Shown here in pieces: positions 55,252 to 64,000 of a DNA stretch of 64,000 bases. Below the pieces are notes generated by a model. It was given only the letters and a program-made list of their open reading frames with translations, did not search any database and was not told where the DNA came from. The DNA comes from Apilactobacillus sp. (GTDB lineage: Bacteria; Bacillota; Bacilli; Lactobacillales; Lactobacillaceae). The stretch is from NCBI RefSeq assembly GCF_025290035.1, contig NZ_JAMBKT010000001.1, forward strand, positions 55,039 through 119,038, read 5' to 3'. The stretch's first letter is position 1. Every line of letters begins with the position of its first letter. The translations under genes were made by a program, and so were the position numbers.

Positions 55252-57285
55252 TTAGTCAAACATTTTATTATTATTTTTTTGTTGAACGTAACTATATAAT
55301 TTACTATATTCTGATTCGTTTTGCCAATTATTAGTATTAACCACTAAAATGGCTTCTTGTTGAGCGATGCTCAACATCTTCAAATCAGCTACCGGATCAC
55401 CAACTTTAAATTCAGGTAGTCCAGATTGCGCTTTTCCCATAATATCACCTGGGCCACGTAATTCCAAATCTTTTTGTGAAATCACAAAGCCATCATTACT
55501 TTGTACCATTACGTTCATCCTCTTAACTCCAGTTTCAGTTTTTGGATCAGATACTAACAAGCAATATGACTGACTACTTCCACGACCAACTCTTCCTCGA
55601 AGCTGATGAAGTTGTGCTAATCCAAAATGATCAGCGTTAAATACAATCATCATGGTTGCATTACTTACATCAACCCCAACTTCAATAACCGTGGTTGAAA
55701 CTAATATTTGAAACTCGTTATTTTCAAAACTTCTCATGATAGTATTTTTTTCATCATCTTTCATTCTACCATGAAGTAAACCGACTTTGAAATCAGGCTC
55801 AAATAACTTCTGAAAGTTTTCATATATGTTGACAGCATTTTTCATATCAACAGCTTCAGATTCTTCTACTAAAGGCGTTACAACGTAAATTTGTTCACCG
55901 CTATTTAGTCGATCCTTAATAAACGGAATCGAATTTTTAAATTGACCTTCTTTAATCCAAGCCGTTTTAACCGGTTGTCGACCATTAGGCAATTCATCAA
56001 TAATTGAAACATCCATTTCACCATATGATGTAATTGCCAACGTTCTAGGAATTGGTGTCGCTGTCATTGCTAAGACATTAGTCCCATCATTTTTTTCACG
56101 CAGAATTTTTCGTTGGTTAACACCAAAACGATGTTGCTCATCGATGATTGCAAGTCCTAAGTTATTATATACCACTGTATCTTGAATTAGTGCATGCGTA
56201 CCAATAACCAGGTTAATTTCCCCAGAAGCAATTCTAGGTAATAGTTCCTTCTTCGCTGCGGGCTTAGTATCACCAGTTAACAAGGCTACATTTACCTTAG
56301 TGTTTTCAAATAACTTAGCTAACTTATTTGCATGTTGTTCTGCTAAGATTTCAGTTGGTGCCATTAATGCGGCTTGATAACCACCATCAATCGTCGCAAG
56401 AATAGATAATGCAGCAACGATTGTTTTTCCAGAACCAACATCCCCCTGCAATAATCTATTCATTTGCCGGCTGGATTTCAAATCTGCATATATTTCCTGA
56501 ACAACTCTTAGTTGTGCTCCTGTGAGCTCAAACGGTAATTCTGCAATAAAATTTTCCATGTCAGCAGCAGAATAATTAATTTCAATTCCCTTATCTTTTT
56601 GTTCAGCCATCTTAAGAGATTGTAACTGCATCTGAAATAAAAAGAATTCATTAAATTTAGCTGTTCTTCTAGCAAGCATCGCATCCTGTGTATTTGTTGG
56701 GAAATGCATATCATGAATGACTTTAACTTGCTTTTCCAACTTATATTTATCAATAATTTTATTTGGAATAATATCATCAATTGCATCTTTATATTCATCA
56801 AAGGCTAATTTAACTAAATCGCTGATAGTCTTTTGACGAATATGCTTATTGGCAGGGTATATCGCATTCATTTCATTATTATCAACAGAAGACAATATTT
56901 TGATTCCAGCAAGTGATGCTTTGGCTTTATCAAATCGACCATGAATCAGTACTTCCTTGCCAACTGGTAGTTGTTTCTTTAACCAAGGTTGATTGAAGAA
57001 AGTAACCTTTATAACATCGTTATCCACCAATAGTCTTATATTTAAAATGTTTCTTTTACGACCAAAGTGGGCGATAACTGGATCAGCAGCAATTTTTCCT
57101 TTTAAAGTTACTTTTTCTTGATCAACAATTTGGGTCAAATCCTTAACTTGAAAATCATCATATCTAAATGGGTAATAAGTTAATAAATCATAAATACTCT
57201 TGATTCCAAGTTCTTCCAGTGCCTCAACCTTTTTTGGACCAACGCCTTTTAGAACTGAAACCGAATCATACAAATTTTTCAACAT
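55252..57285 (-). CDS. recG: ATP-dependent DNA helicase RecG
   Basis: Branch-migrating helicase that rescues stalled forks. The 677-residue protein has an N-terminal wedge OB domain (about 50-150), Walker A LLQGDVGSGKTIVAAL (about 283-298), the DEQH box AIIDEQHRFGVNQR, AMTATPIPRTLA and the C-terminal QLHQLRGRVGRGSSQSYC. Order yloV-recG-plsX is conserved in Firmicutes. Confidence 0.96.
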   Translation of the reverse strand: MLKNLYDSVSVLKGVGPKKVEALEELGIKSIYDLLTYYPFRYDDFQVKDLTQIVDQEKVTLKGKIAADPVIAHFGRKRNILNIRLLVDNDVIKVTFFNQPWLKKQLPVGKEVLIHGRFDKAKASLAGIKILSSVDNNEMNAIYPANKHIRQKTISDLVKLAFDEYKDAIDDIIPNKIIDKYKLEKQVKVIHDMHFPTNTQDAMLARRTAKFNEFFLFQMQLQSLKMAEQKDKGIEINYSAADMENFIAELPFELTGAQLRVVQEIYADLKSSRQMNRLLQGDVGSGKTIVAALSILATIDGGYQAALMAPTEILAEQHANKLAKLFENTKVNVALLTGDTKPAAKKELLPRIASGEINLVIGTHALIQDTVVYNNLGLAIIDEQHRFGVNQRKILREKNDGTNVLAMTATPIPRTLAITSYGEMDVSIIDELPNGRQPVKTAWIKEGQFKNSIPFIKDRLNSGEQIYVVTPLVEESEAVDMKNAVNIYENFQKLFEPDFKVGLLHGRMKDDEKNTIMRSFENNEFQILVSTTVIEVGVDVSNATMMIVFNADHFGLAQLHQLRGRVGRGSSQSYCLLVSDPKTETGVKRMNVMVQSNDGFVISQKDLELRGPGDIMGKAQSGLPEFKVGDPVADLKMLSIAQQEAILVVNTNNWQNESEYSKLYSYVQQKNNNKMFD

Positions 57286-57313
57286 ATCACCTCATCTCAA
57301 AATATTATTAAAA

Positions 57314-57340
57314 TAAAAAAATCGGAACTATGTCCGATAA
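57314..57340 (-). terminator. Terminator after yloV
   Basis: Minus-strand ATCGGA/TCCGAT hairpin (57321-57326 with 57333-57338) followed by seven T residues. Confidence 0.75.
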
Positions 57341-57342
57341 AT

Positions 57343-59004
57343 TTATTCGACAGAAATTAAGTATGGATAAACTGGTTGACCACCTTCGTGGACTTCCACT
57401 TCTAATTCGTCATCAATAGCTTCTACTTTTTCAGACAAATCATTAGCTTCTTCTTCAGTGATTCCATCACCATAGATAATGGTTACTACTTCACTGTCTT
57501 CATCTATCATTTCTTTAATCATTTCGATAGCAGTTTCTGTTAAATCTTTTTTAACAATTTGAATCTTACCATCGATGATACCCATAAAGTCATCTTTATT
57601 AATTTTGACACCATCAATTTCTGTATCTCTAACAGCGTGTGTTACATCCCCACTAATTACAGTATCTAACATATCTTCCATTTCAGAAGCGTTATCTTGT
57701 AAACTAGCATCAGGATTGAAAGATAACATTGAAGTTAAACCTTGTTGAATCGTTTTAGCATGAACGATTTCTACAGGAATTTCAGCAACGTCAGCGGCCT
57801 GTTGAGCTGCCATAAAGATATTTCCATTATTAGGAATGATTAAAGCATTCTTAGCATTGCTGTTGTTGATTGCATCCAAGATATCTTGGGTGCTAGGGTT
57901 CATAGTTTGTCCACCCTTAATAACATCAGTAACACCTAAACTAGTGAATAACTCACCAATTCCATCCCCTGAAGCAACTGCAATGATTGCAATGTCTTTA
58001 GGTTCTTGCTTAGTGTCATCATTTTCAATGATTGTTTCTTGTTGAAGACGCATATTATCAATTTTAACGTTGGCTAAATCACCAAATTTTTGTCCCCATG
58101 AAATAACTTCACCTGGTTGTTCAGTATGAACGTGAACTTTTACGATTTCATCATCATTAACAACTAGTAATGAATCACCGATACCAGCTAAATGTTCATA
58201 AAACTTGTCATAATCAAAAGCATATTCAACTTCTTTACCACGACCAATTCTAACCATAACTTGAGTACAATAACCATATACAATGTCATCTGGATTCAAC
58301 TTACCTTGAGCACTTTCATGACTTTGCTCATGACTTGCATCAATCATTTGATCCATTTCACCAGTATTTGGTTGATGGCTGGTTTCAATTTCTCGACCAT
58401 TTAAAACATCCGCAAAGGCTTTAATTACAAATACCAAGCCTTGTCCACCAGAATCAACAACACCAACTTGTTTTAAAACTGGTAATAAATCTGGAGTTGA
58501 TTGAAGTGCCTTTTCTGCAGCATCATATAATGAATCGAATAGTTTTGCTAAATCATTTACATCAGAAGCCTGTCCAGCTTCAGAGATCCCTCTAATTACT
58601 GTTAAAATAGTACCTTCAGTAGGTTTCATCACTGAACCATATGCAGTTTTTTCACTATTTTGAAAAGCTTCTACGATATCTTTACCACTTAGAAAATCTT
58701 TGTCCTCAACTGATTTAGAAAATCCTCTAAAAATCTGAGATAAAATAACCCCTGAGTTTCCTCGTGCACCCATTAACAATCCTTTAGCTAATGATTGCGC
58801 TAATTTACCTACAGATTCACTTGTATCTTTATTTACGTAATCCGCTCCACTTTGGAAAGACATGCTCATGTTAGTTCCTGTATCACCATCTGGGACAGGA
58901 AAAACATTTAAAGAATTAATAAACTCTGCATTACTATTAAGGGTTGTAGCAGCGGCTTGAACCATTTGATCAAATTTAGAACTATTTATATTTGAAATAG
59001 ACAC
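57343..59004 (-). CDS. fakA: DAK2-domain fatty acid kinase subunit (FakA/YloV)
   Basis: FakA phosphorylates fatty acids held by FakB (DegV) proteins. The 553-residue protein has the DAK2 (DhaL-like) ATP domain at 1-200 with FPVPDGDTGTNMSMSF (residues 35-50, metal-binding aspartates) and GARGNSGVILSQIFRGFS. A middle domain and a DegV-like C-terminal region follow. The start is GTG 59004 with AAAGGAGGT ahead. It is next to asp23, as in other Firmicutes. A DegV partner is at 8216-9082. Confidence 0.93.
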   Translation of the reverse strand: MSISNINSSKFDQMVQAAATTLNSNAEFINSLNVFPVPDGDTGTNMSMSFQSGADYVNKDTSESVGKLAQSLAKGLLMGARGNSGVILSQIFRGFSKSVEDKDFLSGKDIVEAFQNSEKTAYGSVMKPTEGTILTVIRGISEAGQASDVNDLAKLFDSLYDAAEKALQSTPDLLPVLKQVGVVDSGGQGLVFVIKAFADVLNGREIETSHQPNTGEMDQMIDASHEQSHESAQGKLNPDDIVYGYCTQVMVRIGRGKEVEYAFDYDKFYEHLAGIGDSLLVVNDDEIVKVHVHTEQPGEVISWGQKFGDLANVKIDNMRLQQETIIENDDTKQEPKDIAIIAVASGDGIGELFTSLGVTDVIKGGQTMNPSTQDILDAINNSNAKNALIIPNNGNIFMAAQQAADVAEIPVEIVHAKTIQQGLTSMLSFNPDASLQDNASEMEDMLDTVISGDVTHAVRDTEIDGVKINKDDFMGIIDGKIQIVKKDLTETAIEMIKEMIDEDSEVVTIIYGDGITEEEANDLSEKVEAIDDELEVEVHEGGQPVYPYLISVE

Positions 59005-59020
59005 TAAAATGAACCTCCTT

Positions 59021-59380
59021 TTAATCTAAAACTCTTACTCCTTGAACAACTACATTCACGGAACTTGCGGTAATACCCAGCATTGTTTCTAAATTATACT
59101 TAACCTTTGATTGAACATTTTTACATACTTCAGAAATTTTTGTACCGTAGCTAACAATAATGTTAACTTCAATTGCTACATCGTTATCATGTTGAGTAAC
59201 AACTACACCACGTGAATAATTATCTTTTTTTAGTATTTCATTGAAATTATCTCTAATTTGATTTTTGCTTGCCATTCCGACTACACCATAGTTATCTGTG
59301 GCAGCACCACCTACTACGGTTGAAATGACATTATTATCAATATCAATTAATCCATATTCTGTTTTCATTTTTACGGCCAT
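59021..59380 (-). CDS. yloU: Asp23/Gls24 family protein (YloU)
   Basis: A 119-residue protein of the Asp23 family, small envelope-stress-associated proteins. Characteristic stretches are YGLIDIDNNVISTVVGGAA at the N-terminus and VNIIVSYGTKISEV in the middle. It directly precedes yloV (16 bases) and has a GGAGG ribosome site. The cellular role of YloU itself is not established. Confidence 0.9.
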   Translation of the reverse strand: MAVKMKTEYGLIDIDNNVISTVVGGAATDNYGVVGMASKNQIRDNFNEILKKDNYSRGVVVTQHDNDVAIEVNIIVSYGTKISEVCKNVQSKVKYNLETMLGITASSVNVVVQGVRVLD

Positions 59381-59428
59381 AACAATAGCCTCCTTAAAAG
59401 ATAGATTTCTTAATATATTCGTAATATA

Positions 59429-59457
59429 ATATTACCACATGTTAAATAAAAGCTAAA
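59429..59457 (-). promoter_or_regulatory. Possible promoter of yloU-fakA
   Basis: Minus-strand TTTAGC (59452-59457) and TAATAT (59429-59434) are 17 bases apart in an AT-rich gap. Confidence 0.4.
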
Positions 59458-59513
59458 GTATTGTTATAATTAATGTTTGAAGCTGTCAAGTATATTCACT
59501 TGAAAGAAAACCA

Positions 59514-59542
59514 TTGCAAATTCGGCTTTAATATGCTAAATT
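59514..59542 (+). promoter_or_regulatory. Promoter of rpmB
   Basis: TTGCAA (59514-59519) and TAAATT (59537-59542) are 17 bases apart, 65 bases before the start. Confidence 0.5.
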
Positions 59543-59607
59543 ATTAAGGTGAGATGTAATAAAAGCAACGCTTTTGATTAGAAATCATTAAAAAGGAGGA
59601 ATTTCCA

Positions 59608-59793
59608 ATGGCTAAAGATTTTATCAATGGTAAAAGAACTCATTTTGGTAACAAGCGTTCACACGCTTTGAATTCTTCACGTCGTAGCTGGAAGCCAAAT
59701 CTACAAAAGGTTCGTATCCTTGTAGATGGAAAGCCTAAAAAAGTTTGGGTTAGTGCCCGTACTCTAAAATCAGGTAAAGTTACTCGTGCCTAA
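59608..59793 (+). CDS. rpmB: 50S ribosomal protein L28
   Basis: A 61-residue basic protein with the L28 stretches [15 protein letters not shown] and [13 protein letters not shown]. It has no CxxC zinc pair, so it is the zinc-free form. It is the only plus-strand gene in the last 20 kb, lying divergent to yloU as in Bacillus. Ribosome site AAGGAGGAA is close to ideal. Confidence 0.97.
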   Translation: MAKDFINGKRTHFGNKRSHALNSSRRSWKPNLQKVRILVDGKPKKVWVSARTLKSGKVTRA

Positions 59794-59799
59794 TTATAT

Positions 59800-59835
59800 T
59801 TAAGCTCAACTTACTTATAGTTGAGCTTTTTTTAT
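59800..59835 (+). terminator. Terminator of rpmB
   Basis: AAGCTCAAC (59802-59810) pairs with GTTGAGCTT (59820-59828), followed by T7. Confidence 0.88.
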
Positions 59836-59839
59836 ACGA

Positions 59840-59876
59840 AAAAAGAGATGACCATGATATTGGTCATCTCTTTTTA
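59840..59876. terminator. Terminator of thiN (symmetric)
   Basis: GAGATGACCA (59845-59854) pairs with TGGTCATCTC (59861-59870) around TGATAT, with A- and T-runs both sides. Mainly serves the minus-strand operon, as rpmB already has its own terminator. Confidence 0.88.
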
Positions 59877-60524
59877 TTTTTCATCTTTACTTTGAATTAC
59901 ACATAATATTCCTTCATCAAACCAAAAGTTACATTCATCTGTAACGAATTGATTACTAGAATACGCAAAAGCTCTTGGAACAAAATGATTATCCAATGTA
60001 TATTCTGCATCGTAAATGGATAGATTCATTTTATTCAACGGAATAAAAGCAAGATAATGTTTATTAGCTTCTTTAATTACCTTTCCATCACCGGGAGTGT
60101 AATAAGTGATGGTGTTTTGCTTATCGATAATTCTTAACTTAGGAACTATACTCTTATATTTAGGTTCTGTTGCCATTAAGAAGTTAGAGATAAAATGATC
60201 AATTCTACCACCTGTCGCACCATAAATATTAATGATATCGGCATTTAACTCTTGATCAGCAATCGTAAGAGCTAACTGGGTATCAGTGTAATCTTTATGT
60301 GGATCGAAGGTTCTAATATCGCTAACATGACTTGAAACAATCTTTTGTTCATCAGAACTCATAGAATCAAAATCACCAATCGCTATAACTGGATCTTTGC
60401 CTTTTTCGATTAGCCAAAGATTGCCACGATCAACTCCAATCCATTCACCATCGATATCCATATTATTCATTTCATCTGGCCATAAGTCAGTTGGTCCACC
60501 AAGTAATAAATTGATTTTTTTCAT
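59874..60524 (-). CDS. thiN: Thiamine pyrophosphokinase
   Basis: Transfers pyrophosphate from ATP to thiamine, giving the cofactor TPP. The 216-residue protein has the catalytic-domain stretches IGVDRGNLWLIEKG, AIGDFDSMS (metal site) and FDPHKDYTDTQLAL, then IYGATGGRIDHFISNF. A C-terminal thiamine-binding beta-domain ends it. It starts 2 bases after the rpe stop with no clear ribosome site of its own, so translation is probably coupled. Confidence 0.94.
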   Translation of the reverse strand: MKKINLLLGGPTDLWPDEMNNMDIDGEWIGVDRGNLWLIEKGKDPVIAIGDFDSMSSDEQKIVSSHVSDIRTFDPHKDYTDTQLALTIADQELNADIINIYGATGGRIDHFISNFLMATEPKYKSIVPKLRIIDKQNTITYYTPGDGKVIKEANKHYLAFIPLNKMNLSIYDAEYTLDNHFVPRAFAYSSNQFVTDECNFWFDEGILCVIQSKDEK

Positions 60525-60526
60525 AA

Positions 60527-61177
60527 CTATTTAGTAGCTTCTTTCATAGTTTGAATTCTTTCGGCTGGGTTATCTGCACCAAATACATAAGAACCAGCAA
60601 CGGCAACTGTAGCACCTGCATTGGCAGCTGCCTTTACAGTTTCGTTGTTAACCCCACCATCAATTTCGATATCAAAGTCATAGCCTTCAGCTTTTTTAAT
60701 ATCATCTAATTGCTTAATCTTCTTAACAGTTTCATCTAAGAACTTTTGACCACCAAAACCAGGGTTAACAGTCATCACAAGAACTTGATCAACCATGTAT
60801 AAAACAGGTTTGATTGCTTCAACAGGTGTACCTGGGTTGATAACAACTTCAGCCTTAACACCTTTGTTTTTGATCATTTGTAGGGCACGGTGAATATGTG
60901 GAGTGGCTTCAACATGAACACCAATAATATCTGCACCTTTGTCTGCAAATTCATCAACAAATCTTTCTGGATTTACAACCATTAAGTGAACATCTAAAAC
61001 AAGATTTGAGATTTTTTTGATTTGTGAAACCCAGTTAGGTCCATAAGAAATTGCTGGTACAAATGAGCCATCCATTACATCAATATGTAATAGTTCTGCA
61101 TCTGCTTCAACCTTAGCAATATCTCTTTCCAAATTTAAATAATCTGCGCTTAAAATTGATGGTGCTACTTTAATCAT
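60527..61177 (-). CDS. rpe: Ribulose-phosphate 3-epimerase
   Basis: Interconverts ribulose-5-phosphate and xylulose-5-phosphate in the pentose phosphate route, which feeds phosphoketolase in heterofermenters. The 216-residue TIM barrel has APSILSADYLNLERDI, LHIDVMDGSFVPAISYG, VLVMTVNPGFGGQKF and IEIDGGVN. Part of the prkC-rsgA-rpe-thiN operon common in Firmicutes. Confidence 0.97.
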   Translation of the reverse strand: MIKVAPSILSADYLNLERDIAKVEADAELLHIDVMDGSFVPAISYGPNWVSQIKKISNLVLDVHLMVVNPERFVDEFADKGADIIGVHVEATPHIHRALQMIKNKGVKAEVVINPGTPVEAIKPVLYMVDQVLVMTVNPGFGGQKFLDETVKKIKQLDDIKKAEGYDFDIEIDGGVNNETVKAAANAGATVAVAGSYVFGADNPAERIQTMKEATK

Positions 61178-61187
61178 CTATAGTTCC

Positions 61188-62087
61188 TCATTTCTTTTTA
61201 TTATAAATTGGTTTTTTATTTTTTAAAATGTCATACAACTGAACGTAATCATGATAACGTTCATGGGAAAGCTCGTCATTTTCCAACATAGATTTAATTG
61301 CACATCCCGGTTCATTAATATGAACACAACCACGGAATTTACATTTATTAGCATTTTCCCTAAATTCTGGGAAGTAATCTCGTAATTCTTCGGGTTTAAT
61401 ATCAAATGCTTCATATGATGAAAATCCAGGAGTATCTGCAACCAACCCATTATTTATTTCAATAAAACTTACTTTTCTGGTGGTGTGTTTCCCTCTATTT
61501 AGAGCGGCTGAGATTTCGCCGGTAGCTAGATTTAAATCTGGAGAAATTTTATTTAGAAGTGTAGACTTTCCTGCACCAGTTTGTCCCATAAATACTGTTT
61601 CTTTATGTGCAAACAAGTCTTTAATTTCTTCAACAGATTTATTATTATCGCCTTGATTACTAGGTAAAATAACTTTATATCCAGCATTTTCATAAACAGA
61701 TTTTACTTCCTTAAAATAATCAAATTGTTGATCATCTAATAAATCAGTCTTAGTGAAATAGATAATTGGAGTAATCTTATTGATTTCTACAGCTACTAAT
61801 TGACGGTCTAATAGATTGTATGAAAAGTCAGGTTGAACAGCTGACGTTACTACAACCGCTTGGTCAATGTTAGAAATTGGTGGTCTTACTAAAGAATTTT
61901 TTCGATCAAAAATCTTTAACAAATATCCTTCTTTCGGAGTAGTAGATTCAAATTCAACATTATCACCTACTAAAGGAGTAATCCCTTTCTTTCTAAAATT
62001 ACCTCTAGCCCTTGTCCTATATATCTTTCCGTCACTAATAATATCATAAAATCCACTTAGGGATTGGAAAATTTTTCCTTCAGCCAA
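61188..62087 (-). CDS. rsgA: Ribosome small subunit GTPase RsgA
   Basis: Circularly permuted GTPase that checks late 30S assembly. The 299-residue protein has an N-terminal OB fold (1-70), the G4 motif here TKTD in YFTKTDLLDD (usually NKxD), then G1 FMGQTGAGKSTLLNKIS, G3 DTPGFSSYE, and a C-terminal zinc knuckle CKFRGCVHINEPGC. The start is TTG 62087, set by AGGTGAT. Confidence 0.96.
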   Translation of the reverse strand: MAEGKIFQSLSGFYDIISDGKIYRTRARGNFRKKGITPLVGDNVEFESTTPKEGYLLKIFDRKNSLVRPPISNIDQAVVVTSAVQPDFSYNLLDRQLVAVEINKITPIIYFTKTDLLDDQQFDYFKEVKSVYENAGYKVILPSNQGDNNKSVEEIKDLFAHKETVFMGQTGAGKSTLLNKISPDLNLATGEISAALNRGKHTTRKVSFIEINNGLVADTPGFSSYEAFDIKPEELRDYFPEFRENANKCKFRGCVHINEPGCAIKSMLENDELSHERYHDYVQLYDILKNKKPIYNKKK

Positions 62088-62129
62088 TATATCACCTCGA
62101 CAACATTTCTATTATTATTATACAATTCA

Positions 62130-64000
62130 TTACTTCATTATCAACTGACCATCTCTATATACTTTATATTTAGCATGTTGATGCGCCTTTAAACTATAAG
62201 GAATTGTTATTTTTGTACTTTGTTTAATATAAAAGGTTCGATAGACCTTTTCATCTTCGCCATTTTGATTAGCAAAAATGGTTATTTTATTTTTACCGTT
62301 TCCATTATCCTTAAATGGTATCGTTAAGGTAACGTCAACGCTATGGCTTAAATTTTTACTATTTTGAATTCCTTTAGAAATCCAAATTTCAATGTTATCA
62401 CCATACTTAGTTTCTAGTCCCGTCGTAGGATTTTGTTGATAAACTCGTCCTGCTTTTTGACTATTACTCTTTTCGTAGAAATACTTAGCGTTTAAATTGT
62501 TTTGTTTAACATATCTTTTAACTTCTGATTCAGTCATACCAATCAAGTTAGCCATTTTAAATGTCTTGGTATTAATTGATACAGTTAAACTAATAGTATC
62601 TTTTTGTGGGTTAGCCACAGTCCGTGGTTGAATGCTTTGTTGTAAAACAGTCCCAGACTTAAATTCAGTAGAATATCGATAAGATTGTTGAACATGAAAA
62701 CCTAATTTAGCTAATCTACCAGCAGCTATATCAATTGACTCGCCAACATAATTATCAACCTTTACTTTTTTATATCCACTACTAACAGTTAGTGCGATAC
62801 TTGAATGATTGATCATTTTGGTTCCAGTACCAGGATTGGTTGAAATAACATGATTCGCTTGCACTTTACTATCATAAACATATTTAATTTTGCTTACTAA
62901 TAGATGTGAGTCTTTAAGCTCTTTTTTGGCTTGATTTAAAGTCAGATTTTCAACATTAGGAACCGATACCCTAGTAAAGAATGTGTAGTTAAAGAACAGA
63001 AAAATCCCAGATAAAAATATTAAAAGAACTATGATTAACGATAGTTGTTTTAACATCATATGATTGTTGTTACTGTTATCTTCTTGATAATCGTCATCTT
63101 TATATTTCTTTAAATCGTTTAAGTTCAACACTTTAGTTTCGCCATTATCGATTTCTCTTTTTGGTGAAATAAAGTGTAGCTTGGGTTCATCAATTCTATC
63201 CTTATTCATCGATGTTAGTAAATCATTTTTCATTTCTAAAACATTATTATATCGATCATCTAGTTTTTTAGCTGTCGCTTTAATAACAACATTTTCCAAT
63301 GCCTGACTAACATTATGATTTTGTTCAATCACTGATGGAATATTTTCATCCGTATGCATCATTGCAATATTTAATGGTGATTCGCCATCAAACGGAACTT
63401 TTCCAGTTAGTAATTCATACAAAATAATTCCTAATGAATAAATATCAGATTGTTTGGTGGCTTTCTTTCCTAGTGCTTGTTCAGGAGAAATATAATGTAT
63501 TGATCCAACTACAGCATTAGTTTGAGTAAACGGAATCTGATTTTCAATTAACGCAATTCCGAAATCAGTAACCTTAACCACTCCATTTTTATCAATTAAC
63601 ACATTTTGTGGTTTTAAATCGCGATGAATAATGCCATGTTGATGAGCTTCATTCACAGCATCAATTAGCTGACTCATAATGGAAATAACTTCATTAGTAG
63701 AAATAGGATTGTTTTCTTGAATGTATCGTTTTAAATCATATCCTTCGACATATTCTGTTACTAAATACTGAATATCGTCAGAACGATCCAAATCATATAC
63801 TTGAACGATATGATCACTATTCAGTTTATTAATCGCTAATTTTTCAAACTTAAAGTGGCGTTTAGCCTTTTGACTTCCCTGGAAATCAAGTCTAATAATT
63901 TTGATAGTAACTAATCGATTTTCTTTCAGGTCTTTTGATAAATAAACATTTACCATCCCACCTTCACCAATTTTATCAATAATTTCGTAGCGATCACTTA
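62130..64000 (-). CDS. prkC: PASTA-domain Ser/Thr protein kinase, 5' truncated by window edge
   Basis: Membrane kinase sensing peptidoglycan fragments and controlling wall synthesis and division. The frame stays open to the window end, adding SDRYEIIDKIGEGG before Met at 63956, so only about ten N-terminal residues are missing. Kinase motifs are GEGGMVNVY (loop), VTIKII (Lys), IIHRDLKPQNVLI and VTDFGIALI. One membrane helix (LIIVLLIFLSGIFLFF) is followed by three PASTA repeats (VPNVENLTLNQAKKEL..., NYVGESIDIAAGRL..., MANLIGMTESEVKRYV...) and a final beta domain. Partner phosphatase prpC should lie upstream. Confidence 0.95.
   Translation of the reverse strand, partial: SDRYEIIDKIGEGGMVNVYLSKDLKENRLVTIKIIRLDFQGSQKAKRHFKFEKLAINKLNSDHIVQVYDLDRSDDIQYLVTEYVEGYDLKRYIQENNPISTNEVISIMSQLIDAVNEAHQHGIIHRDLKPQNVLIDKNGVVKVTDFGIALIENQIPFTQTNAVVGSIHYISPEQALGKKATKQSDIYSLGIILYELLTGKVPFDGESPLNIAMMHTDENIPSVIEQNHNVSQALENVVIKATAKKLDDRYNNVLEMKNDLLTSMNKDRIDEPKLHFISPKREIDNGETKVLNLNDLKKYKDDDYQEDNSNNNHMMLKQLSLIIVLLIFLSGIFLFFNYTFFTRVSVPNVENLTLNQAKKELKDSHLLVSKIKYVYDSKVQANHVISTNPGTGTKMINHSSIALTVSSGYKKVKVDNYVGESIDIAAGRLAKLGFHVQQSYRYSTEFKSGTVLQQSIQPRTVANPQKDTISLTVSINTKTFKMANLIGMTESEVKRYVKQNNLNAKYFYEKSNSQKAGRVYQQNPTTGLETKYGDNIEIWISKGIQNSKNLSHSVDVTLTIPFKDNGNGKNKITIFANQNGEDEKVYRTFYIKQSTKITIPYSLKAHQHAKYKVYRDGQLIMK

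Overview
The window is AT-rich chromosomal DNA (roughly one-third G+C by eye) from a member of the Lactobacillaceae. The evidence is the set of Firmicutes core neighbourhoods (rplS-trmD-rimM-khpA-rpsP-ffh-ylxM-ftsY-smc-rnc-acpP-plsX-recG-yloV-asp23, prkC-rsgA-rpe-thiN, gpsB-rnpB-ypsC, recU-ponA/dnaD-dinG), a four-gene mevalonate operon, a class B RNase P RNA, an EbsA-type protein, a C69 dipeptidase, and a pyrR-carA-carB cluster next to lspA-rluD. A heterofermentative lactobacillus (Fructilactobacillus/Apilactobacillus-like) is my guess, not something the sequence proves. I see no insertion sequence, prophage, tRNA, 5S/16S/23S rRNA or CRISPR array.

Layout. 1-6.3 kb: 5'-truncated parC, a LysR regulator, ppaC, pnuC behind a structured leader, and msrB-msrA. 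6.3-13.1 kb: rqcH on the minus strand, then a plus-strand run with degV (FakB-like), folT behind a THF-riboswitch-like leader, a glutathione peroxidase, a possible tiny membrane peptide, a GNAT acetyltransferase and three related membrane-anchored proteins of unknown function. 13.1-20.6 kb: a long minus-strand operon ebsA-fhs-lspA-rluD-pyrR-carA-carB. 20.7-25.5 kb: an RNase H-like gene, a FAD oxidoreductase, a THUMP methyltransferase, rnpB, gpsB, ypsA and recU. 25.5-32 kb: ponA facing dnaD-ypmB-dinG. 32-36 kb: mvaK1-mvaD-mvaK2-fni. 36-44 kb: two zinc-ribbon membrane proteins, rsmF, a HAD phosphatase, glpK with a tautomerase, and a C69 peptidase. 44-64 kb: the translation/secretion/lipid/chromosome block and the PASTA-kinase block, with rpmB between them.

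How the genes work together. yloV (FakA-like), degV (FakB-like), plsX and acpP form a route for activating exogenous fatty acids and feeding acyl groups to phospholipid synthesis. ffh, ftsY and ylxM are the signal-recognition pathway. smc, parC, recU, recG and dinG serve chromosome segregation and repair. gpsB, ponA and prkC serve cell-wall growth. folT and fhs both concern folate/one-carbon supply, and pnuC brings in NAD precursors.

Most unusual content. (1) The carA/carB pair beside pyrR has intact frames but has lost the glutaminase catalytic residues, an ATP-grasp metal ligand and most of the second synthetase half, so it looks like a retained pseudoenzyme pair. (2) DinG keeps its exonuclease motifs but has lost its helicase motifs. 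(3) rluD has no ATG, GTG or TTG upstream of its S4 domain and appears to start at an AUU overlapping the lspA stop. (4) Three tandem paralogous membrane-anchored proteins have no family I recognise. (5) Two transporter genes have riboswitch-like leaders. (6) Two divergent promoter pairs overlap almost exactly.
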